Origin: Tessaracoccus lapidicaptus | Lineage (GTDB): Bacteria > Actinomycetota > Actinomycetes > Propionibacteriales > Propionibacteriaceae | NCBI RefSeq assembly: GCF_001693815.1 | Contig: NZ_MBQD01000021.1 | Coordinates: 248,001 to 312,000 of the forward strand | Direction: 5' to 3' | DNA: 64,000 bases | Part shown: positions 34,521-46,745 of the stretch, piece by piece | How the letters are laid out: each line of letters begins with the position of its first letter | Position numbering within the stretch: position 1 is the stretch's first letter | Position numbers and translations under genes: made by a program | Notes under the pieces: model-generated | Told to the model about the DNA's origin: nothing | The model's database searches: none | Seen by the model: the letters and a program-made list of their open reading frames with translations, nothing else

Positions 34521-35391
34521 GCTCCCTCGAGATGAAGTACAGGGTCCCGACGACCGCCGCGAGGACGGCCCAGATCGTGCCGCCCACCAGGTAGCTGACG
34601 GCGGGCGTGTGCCCGGCGAGCGCGTCGTGCCAGATGCCGAGGACCCCGAAGACGGGGTTGAGCTGGATCCACTGCCCGACGTGGCGCCCGATGGGGCCCT
34701 CGAGGAACATCTCTGCCGAGTAGAGGACCGGTGACGCGTAGAGCCAGATGCGGATGAAGTAGGGCAGGAACTGCGAGGTGTCGCGGAAGTAGACCTGCCA
34801 CGTGGCCACCAGCGCCCCGAGCCCCAGACCGAGCAGCGTGGACAGGACGATCGCGACCAGCATCCACAGCATGTTCCACGACCAGGGCAGGCCCCAGGCG
34901 ATGTGGATGACGAGGTACACCAAGAGCGTCGGCAGGAACCGGCGCAGGCCGACGTAGACGTTGGAGAAGATCAGCAGCATCTTCGGGAAGCTCATGTTGA
35001 GGACGAGGCTGCCGGCGTTCGTCACCGCGTTGACGCACGCCTGCATCGCCCCGGTCACGTAGAAGAAGAGGAACAGGCCGGCCGCGATGTCGGGGAAGGT
35101 GTGACTGGCGGAGCCGCCGGACAGGACCACGACGAGGAGGAAGTACACGCCCGCCAGGAGCAGGGGGTTCACAACCAGCCAGAGCTGCCCGAGCACGGTG
35201 TTGGTGTTGGTGGCCCGGAGGTTGGTGTGCGCCAGCTCGAGCGCGAAGTCACGCCGATGCCACAATTCGCTGAAGTAGTCGCGCAGGTTGGGGATGCTGG
35301 CCTTGTGCGGCTTGTAGACGCGACGCTGCACCGAGGCGTCAGTCCTGCTCCGGGACTCGCTCAACGTCTCTCCTTCCGGCATGTCGGCCAC
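34498..35391 (-). CDS. ABC-2 polysaccharide exporter permease (TagG/Wzm-like)
   Basis: The membrane channel of the exporter, 297 residues. It has a cytosolic N-terminus (1-60) containing the amphipathic YFSELWHRRDFALELAHTNL, then six membrane helices, with NAGSLVLNMSFPKMLLI and YLVIHIAWGLPW, and a YFRDTSQFLPYF loop typical of the family before the last helices. ATG at 35391 lies 10 bp downstream of the stop of the first glycosyltransferase of the operon. Together with the ATPase this is the only exporter in the locus, so the polymer is finished in the cytosol before export. Confidence 0.92.
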   Translation of the reverse strand: MADMPEGETLSESRSRTDASVQRRVYKPHKASIPNLRDYFSELWHRRDFALELAHTNLRATNTNTVLGQLWLVVNPLLLAGVYFLLVVVLSGGSASHTFPDIAAGLFLFFYVTGAMQACVNAVTNAGSLVLNMSFPKMLLIFSNVYVGLRRFLPTLLVYLVIHIAWGLPWSWNMLWMLVAIVLSTLLGLGLGALVATWQVYFRDTSQFLPYFIRIWLYASPVLYSAEMFLEGPIGRHVGQWIQLNPVFGVLGIWHDALAGHTPAVSYLVGGTIWAVLAAVVGTLYFISREREFAVRL

Positions 35392-35401
35392 GTCCGCGAC
35401 G

Positions 35402-36568
35402 TCACGCGGTCCGGTGGTCGGTCATCAGTGTCGCATACACGCTCCGGAGGACCGCTTCATCCTCCGGCCAACTCAGCCTGGGCCGGGCCCGCCGGACCTG
35501 ATCGACCAGCGCCGGGTACCCGTCGACGGCCGTGCGCAGCGCCGCGGTGAGCGAGGCGGCATCCCCGGGGCGGTAGAGAACGCCGAGCCGGTGCTCGCGC
35601 ACCAGGGCCCCCAGCTGGCCGACGTCGGTGGCCACGACGGGGACACCGAGGCTGACCGCGTGGAAGAGCTTGTTCGGCATCGCCAGCCGATGGTTGGGCC
35701 ACTTGTCCGAGTGCGTCACCAGGGCCAGTCCGGCGGCCGCGATCTCGCGGGACACGTCGTCGAGCGGGAGGGCCGGCCGGACGGTGGCGCGTCCGGAGTC
35801 GAACGTCGCCAGCCAGGTCTCGTCGCCGGGGCCGACGATCGTGATGGGCAGGTCGGTGTCGCGGCTTGCGGCGGCGACGACCTCCAACTCGCGGTAGGCC
35901 CCGACCCGGCCCGCGTACACCGCGCCGCGCGGTCGGGCGGGCAGGTCCGGAAGCTCCGAGTCGGGGCGCAGCGGGAACGTGTTGCGCACGACGGCGATGT
36001 CGGTCCAGCCGTACTGCCGTGTCAGTTCCTCGGCGACGCCCGGTCCGACGGTGATGACGGCGGCCGCGCGACCGCCCCACTCCGCTTCCTGCCGGCGCTC
36101 GCGCCGATCCTGCAGGGGTGTCGGCCGGTACTCGCGCGGGACGCCGCTCCAGAGTTCGTGGGAGTCGTAGACGAGTGGAACGCCGCGTTCCTCCGCCAAC
36201 CGCGCGCCCACGCCCAGCGCGGTGAAGTCGTGCGCGTGGACGACGTCGAAGGGCCGCTGGGCCGCGTCACGGTACGCGCCGTCGGCCCACCGGGAGAAGG
36301 AGCTGTTGCGGTGCTGCGGGAGCAACAGCCACCGCGCGAACCGGGCGGGCCAGGACAGCCGAGTCGGGGAGTCGTCCCGCGCCTCGCGGCGGAACACCGA
36401 CGACGAGCCGACGCTCGAGACCGTGACCCCGGGCCCGGGTGCGAATCCTGCAGGGACGGATTTGCCGACGATGTGGACGCTGTGGCCGATCCCGGCCAGA
36501 CTCGACGCCTCCCGGAGCACCCGGGTGTCGGTGGCGACGGAGGTGGCCACCAGCATCAGCACACGCAT
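35402..36568 (-). CDS. Glycosyltransferase GT4-like, first gene of the operon
   Basis: A predicted sugar transferase of 388 residues. The N-terminal domain starts RVLMLVATSVATDTRVLREA and has FDVVHAHDFTALGVG and YDSHELWSGVPREY; the C-terminal domain has AVYAGRVGAYRELEVVAAA and LAMPNKLFHAVSLGVPVVAT. ATG at 36568 starts directly at the conserved strand; the longer open frame upstream is in the intergenic region. It is the promoter-proximal gene of the minus-strand operon that runs to 25886. The 157-bp gap to the divergent C5-epimerase gene probably carries promoters for both. Confidence 0.9.
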   Translation of the reverse strand: MRVLMLVATSVATDTRVLREASSLAGIGHSVHIVGKSVPAGFAPGPGVTVSSVGSSSVFRREARDDSPTRLSWPARFARWLLLPQHRNSSFSRWADGAYRDAAQRPFDVVHAHDFTALGVGARLAEERGVPLVYDSHELWSGVPREYRPTPLQDRRERRQEAEWGGRAAAVITVGPGVAEELTRQYGWTDIAVVRNTFPLRPDSELPDLPARPRGAVYAGRVGAYRELEVVAAASRDTDLPITIVGPGDETWLATFDSGRATVRPALPLDDVSREIAAAGLALVTHSDKWPNHRLAMPNKLFHAVSLGVPVVATDVGQLGALVREHRLGVLYRPGDAASLTAALRTAVDGYPALVDQVRRARPRLSWPEDEAVLRSVYATLMTDHRTA

Positions 36569-36725
36569 CGAGCAGAACCCTCCCGAGGGACCGAGGGCCA
36601 GCTCCAGGTAAGCCTGACCGCGGAGCCAGTCTAGGCGCACGGAGCGCGGAGGGCTGGATCCGCCACTGTGCTAGGTTGACGCGGATAGACCCCCCAAAGG
36701 GTAAGACTCCCGAGCAGGTGCCCTC

Positions 36726-38819
36726 ATGCGACTTTTCCGGATCATGACAGTGGCTCTAGCGATGGCGCTCGGGGTGATCTCTGCGCCACAGGCCTCGGCC
36801 GAGATCGACGTGTACACCACACCGGGCGTGCACGAAGTGAACGGGCGGTTGTGGTCGACAACGTGCGGGCGATACAGCACCCAGGTGGAGCGCTGCCGCA
36901 CCGAGATCTGGGCGACCACGATCACGATGACGTCCGGCGGAGGCTTCACGCGGAGCAACGGCTGGGTCTTCAACAACCTCACCTACAAGCCGGTACCGAG
37001 GGCGGTCTGGGGAGACAACCCGCTCGCCAACACCCGGCAGTGGACCGCGGAGGACGGTCGACTCTGGCGCACCGAGTGCGACACACCGACCACCGGCCGC
37101 AACGGCTGCCGGAGCGAGACGTACTCCAGCGTCGTCCTCGTCCGAGACGGTCGTGCCGTCGTGGATCAGGCGTGGGTCTTCAACAACATCGTCCGCTTCT
37201 CGACGTCCACCGCCACGGCGTCGCCCGCGCCGTCGCCGAGTTCGTCCTCGGGAACCAGCTGCGACACTTCCGTGCTCCCCGCCGGCTATGCCGTCACCAA
37301 CGGGGTCCCCCATGCGATCAAGCCCCCCTATACGCCGGTCGACCAGTTCAACCCCGTCTCGGTGGCCCTCTTCATCGATGCCGTGAGCAAGTCGTCGGCG
37401 ATCGCCGCTGACACGCAGCTCTGCCTGATGCGGATGGCGGGCAAGCTCGCGCTGAGCAAGGCGGTGAGCCGCAGCTACGCGGGTGAGACCTCCCTGTGGT
37501 ACCCGTACGGCTTCGCCTATTCGGCCAATCCCTCGACGCCCACCCTCCAGCCCCCCTGGTACTCCGGCATCGCCCAGGGCGCGATGTTGTCGGCCCTGGG
37601 CACCCTCCATGACCGCACCACGGGCACCGAGGCGGCCACCTGGCGGGACGCGGCCACTCGCACGCTCAACTCCTTCCTCATCCCCTACAGCGACGGTGGG
37701 GTGCGCAACTATCTCGACATCAAGGGTCAGCGGGTCCTGATGTTCGAGGAGTACCCCACCGGGGCGACGCCGACGAGTGTTCTCAACGGCCAGCATGTCG
37801 CGCTCATCGCACTCGACGCCCACTATCGGCGCTTCGGAGACGTCAGGGCGAAGGCCCTGTTCGACGAGGGCGTGGCCCACTACGACCTCGTCCTCGAAGC
37901 GGCCGAACTGCCGGTCGAGGGCGGCATCATGTCCACCTACGACCTCGTGCGGGGGTACGCGCCGGCGCCGCTGAGATACGTCTCACTCGGCGGCAGCGTG
38001 AGCCGTAGCAAGATGAACGCGACGGTTGTCGACGTCCCCACCGCGCTGCGCGATGTCCCGGCGCCCAACGTGATCGTCAACCCGACGCTCGGCACGGCGA
38101 CGGGGTGGAAGATCCTCGGCAGCGGCACGACCATCGCCAACGGCGTGGCGACCGTGCGCAACGACGGCGCCGGATGGACCGGCATCGAGCAGCGGATCCC
38201 CGGCGGCACCTTCCGCTCAGGACAGAAGGTGAGCCTGCAGTTCCAGGCCAAGGCAACGTACCCGTTCGGCCTCAGCGGGATCTCTCCGCGGTACGTGGCC
38301 TACCAGGTGTGCCCCTCCGGCACGACGAACCTCCTCGATCAACAGAAGAACCGTGGGGACGTCTGGGCGGTGTACCGCGACGAGTTCACCGTGCGGGACG
38401 GGAGTTGCACCATCCTCCTGCAGTTCCTCACCGCAACTACGCGGGCCAACGACACAGTCGTGCAGTACGACAACATCTCGTTGCGCCGCTCGGACACCGT
38501 CGGAGCGGCACTGACCCCGCGGTACGACCTGTTCGTGTGGCGCACGCCCGTGAACAACCTCACCCTGTTCGGCACCGGTCTCGTGGCGGTCGAGGTGTAC
38601 ACGGGCGGCCGCTGGCACCAGATCATCCAGTTCAACGCCCTGCCGGAGGGCCGGACTGTTCAGATCCCCGAGGAGTACACGGGCCGCAACATCCACTACG
38701 GCTACCACGACACGTCACACATCGCTGAGCTTCAGTCCCTGTACACGCGGTCCGGCCTCGAGTACTTCAAGACGTACGCGGAGCGCTGGCTCCCACTGGC
38801 GCCGAACAACGCGCGCTGA
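36726..38819 (+). CDS. Secreted D-glucuronyl C5-epimerase-like protein with GRxW/FNN module
   Basis: A 697-residue exported protein. Signal peptide 1-25; double GRxW/FNN module 29-159; short Ser/Pro linker; C5-epimerase-like catalytic domain in two parts. Part one (about 190-445) has WYSGIAQGAMLSAL, MFEEYPTG and SVLNGQHVALIALDAHYRR. A jelly-roll, carbohydrate-binding-like segment follows (about 446-590, from NVIVNPTLGTATGW). Part two (595-690) has HYGYHDTSHIAELQSLY and YAERWLPLA, the usual family end. The binding domain thus appears inserted in the catalytic domain. The expected reaction is inversion at C5 of uronic acids already in a polymer, outside the cell. It is divergent from the uronate operon. 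Confidence 0.78.
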   Translation: MRLFRIMTVALAMALGVISAPQASAEIDVYTTPGVHEVNGRLWSTTCGRYSTQVERCRTEIWATTITMTSGGGFTRSNGWVFNNLTYKPVPRAVWGDNPLANTRQWTAEDGRLWRTECDTPTTGRNGCRSETYSSVVLVRDGRAVVDQAWVFNNIVRFSTSTATASPAPSPSSSSGTSCDTSVLPAGYAVTNGVPHAIKPPYTPVDQFNPVSVALFIDAVSKSSAIAADTQLCLMRMAGKLALSKAVSRSYAGETSLWYPYGFAYSANPSTPTLQPPWYSGIAQGAMLSALGTLHDRTTGTEAATWRDAATRTLNSFLIPYSDGGVRNYLDIKGQRVLMFEEYPTGATPTSVLNGQHVALIALDAHYRRFGDVRAKALFDEGVAHYDLVLEAAELPVEGGIMSTYDLVRGYAPAPLRYVSLGGSVSRSKMNATVVDVPTALRDVPAPNVIVNPTLGTATGWKILGSGTTIANGVATVRNDGAGWTGIEQRIPGGTFRSGQKVSLQFQAKATYPFGLSGISPRYVAYQVCPSGTTNLLDQQKNRGDVWAVYRDEFTVRDGSCTILLQFLTATTRANDTVVQYDNISLRRSDTVGAALTPRYDLFVWRTPVNNLTLFGTGLVAVEVYTGGRWHQIIQFNALPEGRTVQIPEEYTGRNIHYGYHDTSHIAELQSLYTRSGLEYFKTYAERWLPLAPNNAR
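36810..37202 (+). repeat. Double GRxW/FNN module, copy 3 (N-terminal in C5-epimerase)
   Basis: Residues 29-159. NGRLWSTTC...RC (9 residues between Cys) and VFNNLTYKP; then DGRLWRTEC...GC (9 residues) and VFNNIVRFS. It is closest to the LRR-protein copy in the TTGRNGCR stretch. Confidence 0.85.
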
Positions 38820-38828
38820 CGAGGGGCG

Positions 38829-40145
38829 TCAGCCCTGACTCCCGGTCGTCCCGATCGGGTTGTTCTCCAGGACGTCGATCCAACATCCGGCGGCCTGCAG
38901 GGACAGCAGCGGAGACACGTCGTCGACGGTGTTGCCGCTCACGTAGAGGTACTCCAGGCCCGTCCACGGCGCCAGGGACGCATAGGACTCGAGCGTTCCC
39001 GTGCCGTCGGTGTTGACCTGTCGCTGCAGCCAGAGCCGCTCCAGAAGCGGGAGGTTCGCCGGGCTGGCATCGAACGTGCGCAAGGCGTTGTCGTTGAGGT
39101 ACAGCCGGGTGAGGGACGGCAGATTCGGCAGCGGACGCACCGTCGGGAGCCTGTTGGCAGCCAGATCGAGCTGGACGAGTCGGGTGTGCCGGCCGCCGGA
39201 CAACCCGGAGACGTCGCTCAACTGGTTGCCGGCGAGGTTGAGTCGGACCAGGTTCGGCAGGGCCGGCCATCCGGTCAGACCCGAGAGCCGGTTTCGTCCG
39301 AGGTCGAGCTCGATGAGCGACGGCAGGGACGGGAGCCCCGACACGCTGGTGAGCCGGTTGTGGCCCAGACCGAGCCATCCGAGGCTCGGCAGCGCGGGCA
39401 TCCCGGCCACGCTCGTGAGCGCGTTGCCATCGAGGTACAGCTCGGTGAGGTTGGGGAAGGCCGGCATTCCGGCGAGCGAGGTGATCCCGCGATAGTCGCA
39501 TGCGAGGTAGCGGAGCCGTTGCAGTTCGGCGGTGGGGATGACGGTGCCCCGGAGCGTGACGTTATCGGCGATGCACGCCCTCAGCCCTGGGTCCTTGACC
39601 GAGCCGAGCAGCACGCCGCCGAACCGCACCATGTTGTTGAAGACTTCCTGGGTGACGCGGTAGTAGTACGGCTCTCCGCCTGCCGACGTTCCCGTCTTGA
39701 TCACGCTGGCCGTCACATAGGTCCGGCACCCGTTGCGGCCCGTGACGTCGGTGTCACAGTCGGTACGCCAACGGCGTCCCTTGTCGTCGGTCCACCTGTA
39801 GGACATCCCGCCCCCGGCCACCGCCGTTCCCTGGCGGACGTCGCCGAGCGGGTTGCCGTACCAGAGGCTCCGGGGCGCCTCGGTGTAGGTGAGGTTGTTG
39901 AACACCCACCCCGTCGTGACCACGAAGCGGCCGCTGGCATCCTGCGTCACCTGGGTGGCGTAGATGGAGGCCGTGCACCGTTCGACCTGTGAGTAGGGCT
40001 CGCACGTCGTGCGCCACTGACGACCGTTGACGCTGTGGGACCCTGGCGTGATGTAGACGTCGACCGCCGCCGACGCGCCCGGCGAGGACACCCCCAGCAG
40101 CCCGATCGCCAGAATCGCGGCGAGGAGCAGTCGTAGGGATCTCAT
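38829..40145 (-). CDS. Secreted leucine-rich-repeat protein with GRxW/FNN module
   Basis: A 438-residue exported protein without recognisable enzyme parts. Signal peptide 1-27; double GRxW/FNN module 30-176 (the longest copy, with a Gly-rich insert between halves); then eight or more LRRs of 21-22 residues from about 215 to 400, with LTELYLDGNALTSVAGMPAL as a typical unit; and a last Cys near 423. LRRs usually bind proteins, so this could be an adhesin or an envelope scaffold. It starts 10 bp after a glycosyltransferase on the same strand, so it is probably made with the polymer. It converges on the C5-epimerase gene with a 9-bp gap. Confidence 0.85.
   Translation of the reverse strand: MRSLRLLLAAILAIGLLGVSSPGASAAVDVYITPGSHSVNGRQWRTTCEPYSQVERCTASIYATQVTQDASGRFVVTTGWVFNNLTYTEAPRSLWYGNPLGDVRQGTAVAGGGMSYRWTDDKGRRWRTDCDTDVTGRNGCRTYVTASVIKTGTSAGGEPYYYRVTQEVFNNMVRFGGVLLGSVKDPGLRACIADNVTLRGTVIPTAELQRLRYLACDYRGITSLAGMPAFPNLTELYLDGNALTSVAGMPALPSLGWLGLGHNRLTSVSGLPSLPSLIELDLGRNRLSGLTGWPALPNLVRLNLAGNQLSDVSGLSGGRHTRLVQLDLAANRLPTVRPLPNLPSLTRLYLNDNALRTFDASPANLPLLERLWLQRQVNTDGTGTLESYASLAPWTGLEYLYVSGNTVDDVSPLLSLQAAGCWIDVLENNPIGTTGSQG
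39618..40058 (-). repeat. Double GRxW/FNN module, copy 4 (N-terminal in LRR protein)
   Basis: Residues 30-176. NGRQWRTTC...RC (8 residues between Cys) and VFNNLTYTE; then KGRRWRTDC...GC (9 residues) and VFNNMVRFG. Extra residues sit between the halves. Confidence 0.85.
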
Positions 40146-40155
40146 CTCGAATCCT

Positions 40156-41750
40156 TTACCGAGCCGGAGCAGCGTGGGCGTCGACGGGTGGGCGGCCGAA
40201 GTCGGTCGGGTCGAGCTCGACGCTCGGCCGGACGGACGGGTGCGCGGACCAGAACGTGGCCACGTCCGCCGCCGACGTCATGTCGCCCAGCAGTGCGACC
40301 GTGCCGGGCCCGCCGCCCGTGGGCTGCGGCGGGCGGAGCCGGGCCAGGAGCCGGCCGGCCTTGCGGAGGGCCCGTTGTGAGACCGTCAACGGCGCCGGGC
40401 GCGCGGCGGGTTGCGGCACGCCCACGACCTCGACGTCCGCGCCGGCCGATCGGGCAAGCGCGATCTGCGGTTCCACCGCCGGCGATCGCCAGGTCCGGCG
40501 CGCGAACACCTCGACGCGCTCCGGCGGGGTCGCCGTCGCCCGGGGCGAGTGAGGGGGGTCTCCCCAGGGCTCCACGCCGTAGAGGTCGGCCAACCTGGCA
40601 CGGACCGCGGCGGGACCGAAGCGGGCGTCGAGCTCGGCCCGCGCGCCGTCGAGGTCGAGGGTGCCGAGGTGTTGCTCCAGGTCCGCGACGGCGTCGAGGA
40701 TCTCGTCGGGTGAGTCGGCGACGTCGATGAAGCGGCCGCACAGCCGCATCGTGTCGCCGAGCGCCTCCTCGGGGCCGCCGCTGCGGGTCACCACCACCGG
40801 CAGGCCGGCGGCCACGGCCTCGCTGACGGCCAGGTGGAACGTCTCGTAGCGGCTGGGCCCGACCAGCACGTCGAATGCGGGCAGCGCCTCCAGCACGGTC
40901 GCCTTGGGGACATTGCCGTGGAAGGTGACCCGGCCGCCGAGCCCGGCCGCCGCTACCGCCTGGTCCAGTTCCGCGCGCAGTGGGCCGTCGCCGAAGAGGT
41001 CCAGGCTCGCCCGCGCACGCCCGCTCGCGAACGCCGTGAACGCGGCCAGGAGGCGCCGCACGCCCTTGAGCTCCGTGAGCCCCCCGACGAAGGCCCAGCG
41101 GTCCAGCGAATCCGGGAGGCCGGCCCTGCGGGGGGCACCGGCGAAGTCCACCGGATTCGGGATCACGACCACCTTGTCGCGATGCTCGGGAAGGTGCTCG
41201 AGGAACAGGTCGCGCACGGGGCCGCTGACGCACGTGAGCGCGGACGCCCGCTCGAGCACCTCCGCGTAGAGTTCCCGGCCGCGCGGGTCTGCCAGCACCG
41301 TACGCGCCTCGCTGGAGTGCTCAGTGACCACCACTCTGGCCCCCGCCGGCGCCAGCCGCGCGGCCACCAGCCCCCCGAAGTACCCGACATGGCCGTGGAG
41401 AACATCAGCCTCGAAGTCGGGCAGCGCGGCCGCGACGGCGCGGACCGCGCTCTCGGCCCGCTCAGGCACCGACCAGCCGCTGACCAGGACGTGCGGGACC
41501 CGCGTGATGCGACCGAAGTCGCCCCGCGCGTCCAGTGCCCCGGCCCGAGCCATGCGGGCCACCACCTCGTCGAATGCGCGACGGTGTGCCTCGACCAGTT
41601 CGGCCGGGCCTCCGGGCCACTCGACCGAGTTGACCACCCGGACATCGAAGCCCCCTGCTGCGAGGCGGCTCCACTCAGCGACGAAGTTGCCCAGGACGGG
41701 ATTCCCGAGGGACGGATACCACGGGGTCAGAACACCGAGCTGGCGTCGGC

Positions 41751-41754
<4 letters not shown>
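40156..41754 (-). CDS. Glycosyltransferase GT4-like with C-terminal extension
   Basis: A predicted sugar transferase, 532 residues, longer than usual. The GT-B part (1-385) begins LGVLTPWYPSLGNPVLGNFV, has TEHSSEARTVL, VVVIPNPVDFAG, WAFVGGLTELKGVRRLL and GPSRYETFHLAVSEAVAAGL, the donor-site Glu motif. The last about 140 residues are an Arg/Pro/Ala-rich extension with no recognised fold. ATG at 41754 overlaps the stop of the 833-residue transferase. It is the middle gene of a three-gene unit that ends in the LRR protein. Confidence 0.88.
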
Positions 41755-45831
<4,077 letters not shown>

Positions 45832-45851
45832 CCGCGCGCGCCGCGACCACT

Positions 45852-45884
45852 GGACGCCGCCTCCCAGCACGGGGGGCGGCGTCC
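45852..45884 (+). terminator. Hairpin after argG
   Basis: GGACGCCGCC pairs perfectly with GGCGGCGTCC over a 13-nt loop, 20 bases after the argG stop. There is no T run. Confidence 0.5.
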
Positions 45885-45990
45885 GCGCAATAGCCGAAAG
45901 TTGACGACGTGGCGCGGCGCGGTGAACGGCGGATGAACGGCGAAGTAAACCACGCGTCCGCCCAGCCAAGGCCCAGCACGGACCGTCGAA

Positions 45991-46122
45991 TTTGAGTACC
46001 CGTACTCAAATCGCTTGGGTCCGGTACTCAGAGGAATCAGGTATGAGGTCCCACCCTCATAGCGCCTCGGTGGGGGGATTTCTTGGGACCGTTGTCCCTA
46101 GCGGGGACGGCTGAATCCCCGC
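45991..46122 (+). promoter_or_regulatory. Regulatory leader of the WhiB-like gene
   Basis: This is the 313-bp gap between argG and the WhiB-like gene. TTTGAGTACCCGTACTCAAA (45991-46010) is a palindrome with 9-bp arms; GGTACTC recurs at 46023. Two hairpins follow in the leader: GGGAC/GTCCC (46085-46098) and GCGGGGA/TCCCCGC (46101-46122). No convincing -35/-10 pair was found. Confidence 0.55.
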
Positions 46123-46144
46123 CGGTTGACAGCGAGGGGCAGCC

Positions 46145-46684
46145 ATGACCGAGATCACACCGTGCGTCGTCTACACCAACGTCTTCCTGCATCGTCTACT
46201 CGACGACGGAGCGGCACCCACCACGCGCGCCGAGCGCCGCGAACAGGCCATGCTGCGGGCGCAGGCGGCGTCGATGTGCGGGACGTGTCCCCTGCTCGCC
46301 ACGTGCCTGACCGACGCGGTGACCCGGTTCGATGTGGCCGGGTTCGTCGCGGGTACCACGCGGCGGCAGCGTCAGGAGATCCGCACCCGCCTCGGGATCG
46401 AGGTGTCCCAGGAGGATCTCGACGCCATGGCCGGCGTCAGCGCGGGGAGGCAGTTCGACCGACACGAGATCCACCGGCTGCGCACGGCCAACCCGAACCT
46501 TCCGCTGAGCATGATCGCCGCCAAGATCGGCTGCTCCGTTTCCACGGTGAAGCGGCACCTGCGGCGGATCGAGCAGGAGGGCGGACTGCCGCATCGCGCT
46601 GAGCGTCCGCGCGTCAACGCGGAGCGGGTCCTGGCCGTCGCGGCGGACGTACGCCGCGGCTCCCAGCCCGGCGCCGCGGCCTGA
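46145..46684 (+). CDS. WhiB-like iron-sulfur regulator with C-terminal HTH
   Basis: A probable transcription factor holding a [4Fe-4S] cluster. The 179 residues have Cys7, then Cys45-x2-Cys48-x5-Cys54 (SMCGTCPLLATCL), the WhiB ligand spacing. The usual G-[VI]-W-G-G turn is replaced by GFVAGTT, followed by RRQRQEIRTRL. Unlike classical Wbl proteins it continues with a second domain (about 105-145): LRTANPNLPLSMIAAKIGCS-type helix-turn-helix ending SVSTVKRHLRRI. ATG at 46145 has a GAGGGG site. The palindrome and leader hairpins upstream suggest self-control, which is an inference. Confidence 0.82.
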   Translation: MTEITPCVVYTNVFLHRLLDDGAAPTTRAERREQAMLRAQAASMCGTCPLLATCLTDAVTRFDVAGFVAGTTRRQRQEIRTRLGIEVSQEDLDAMAGVSAGRQFDRHEIHRLRTANPNLPLSMIAAKIGCSVSTVKRHLRRIEQEGGLPHRAERPRVNAERVLAVAADVRRGSQPGAAA

Positions 46685-46745
46685 GGGGCGGCCCAATCCG
46701 CCTGAATCCTTGAAAGGCGGTTCCCGCTCAGGACAGAGTGGAACC

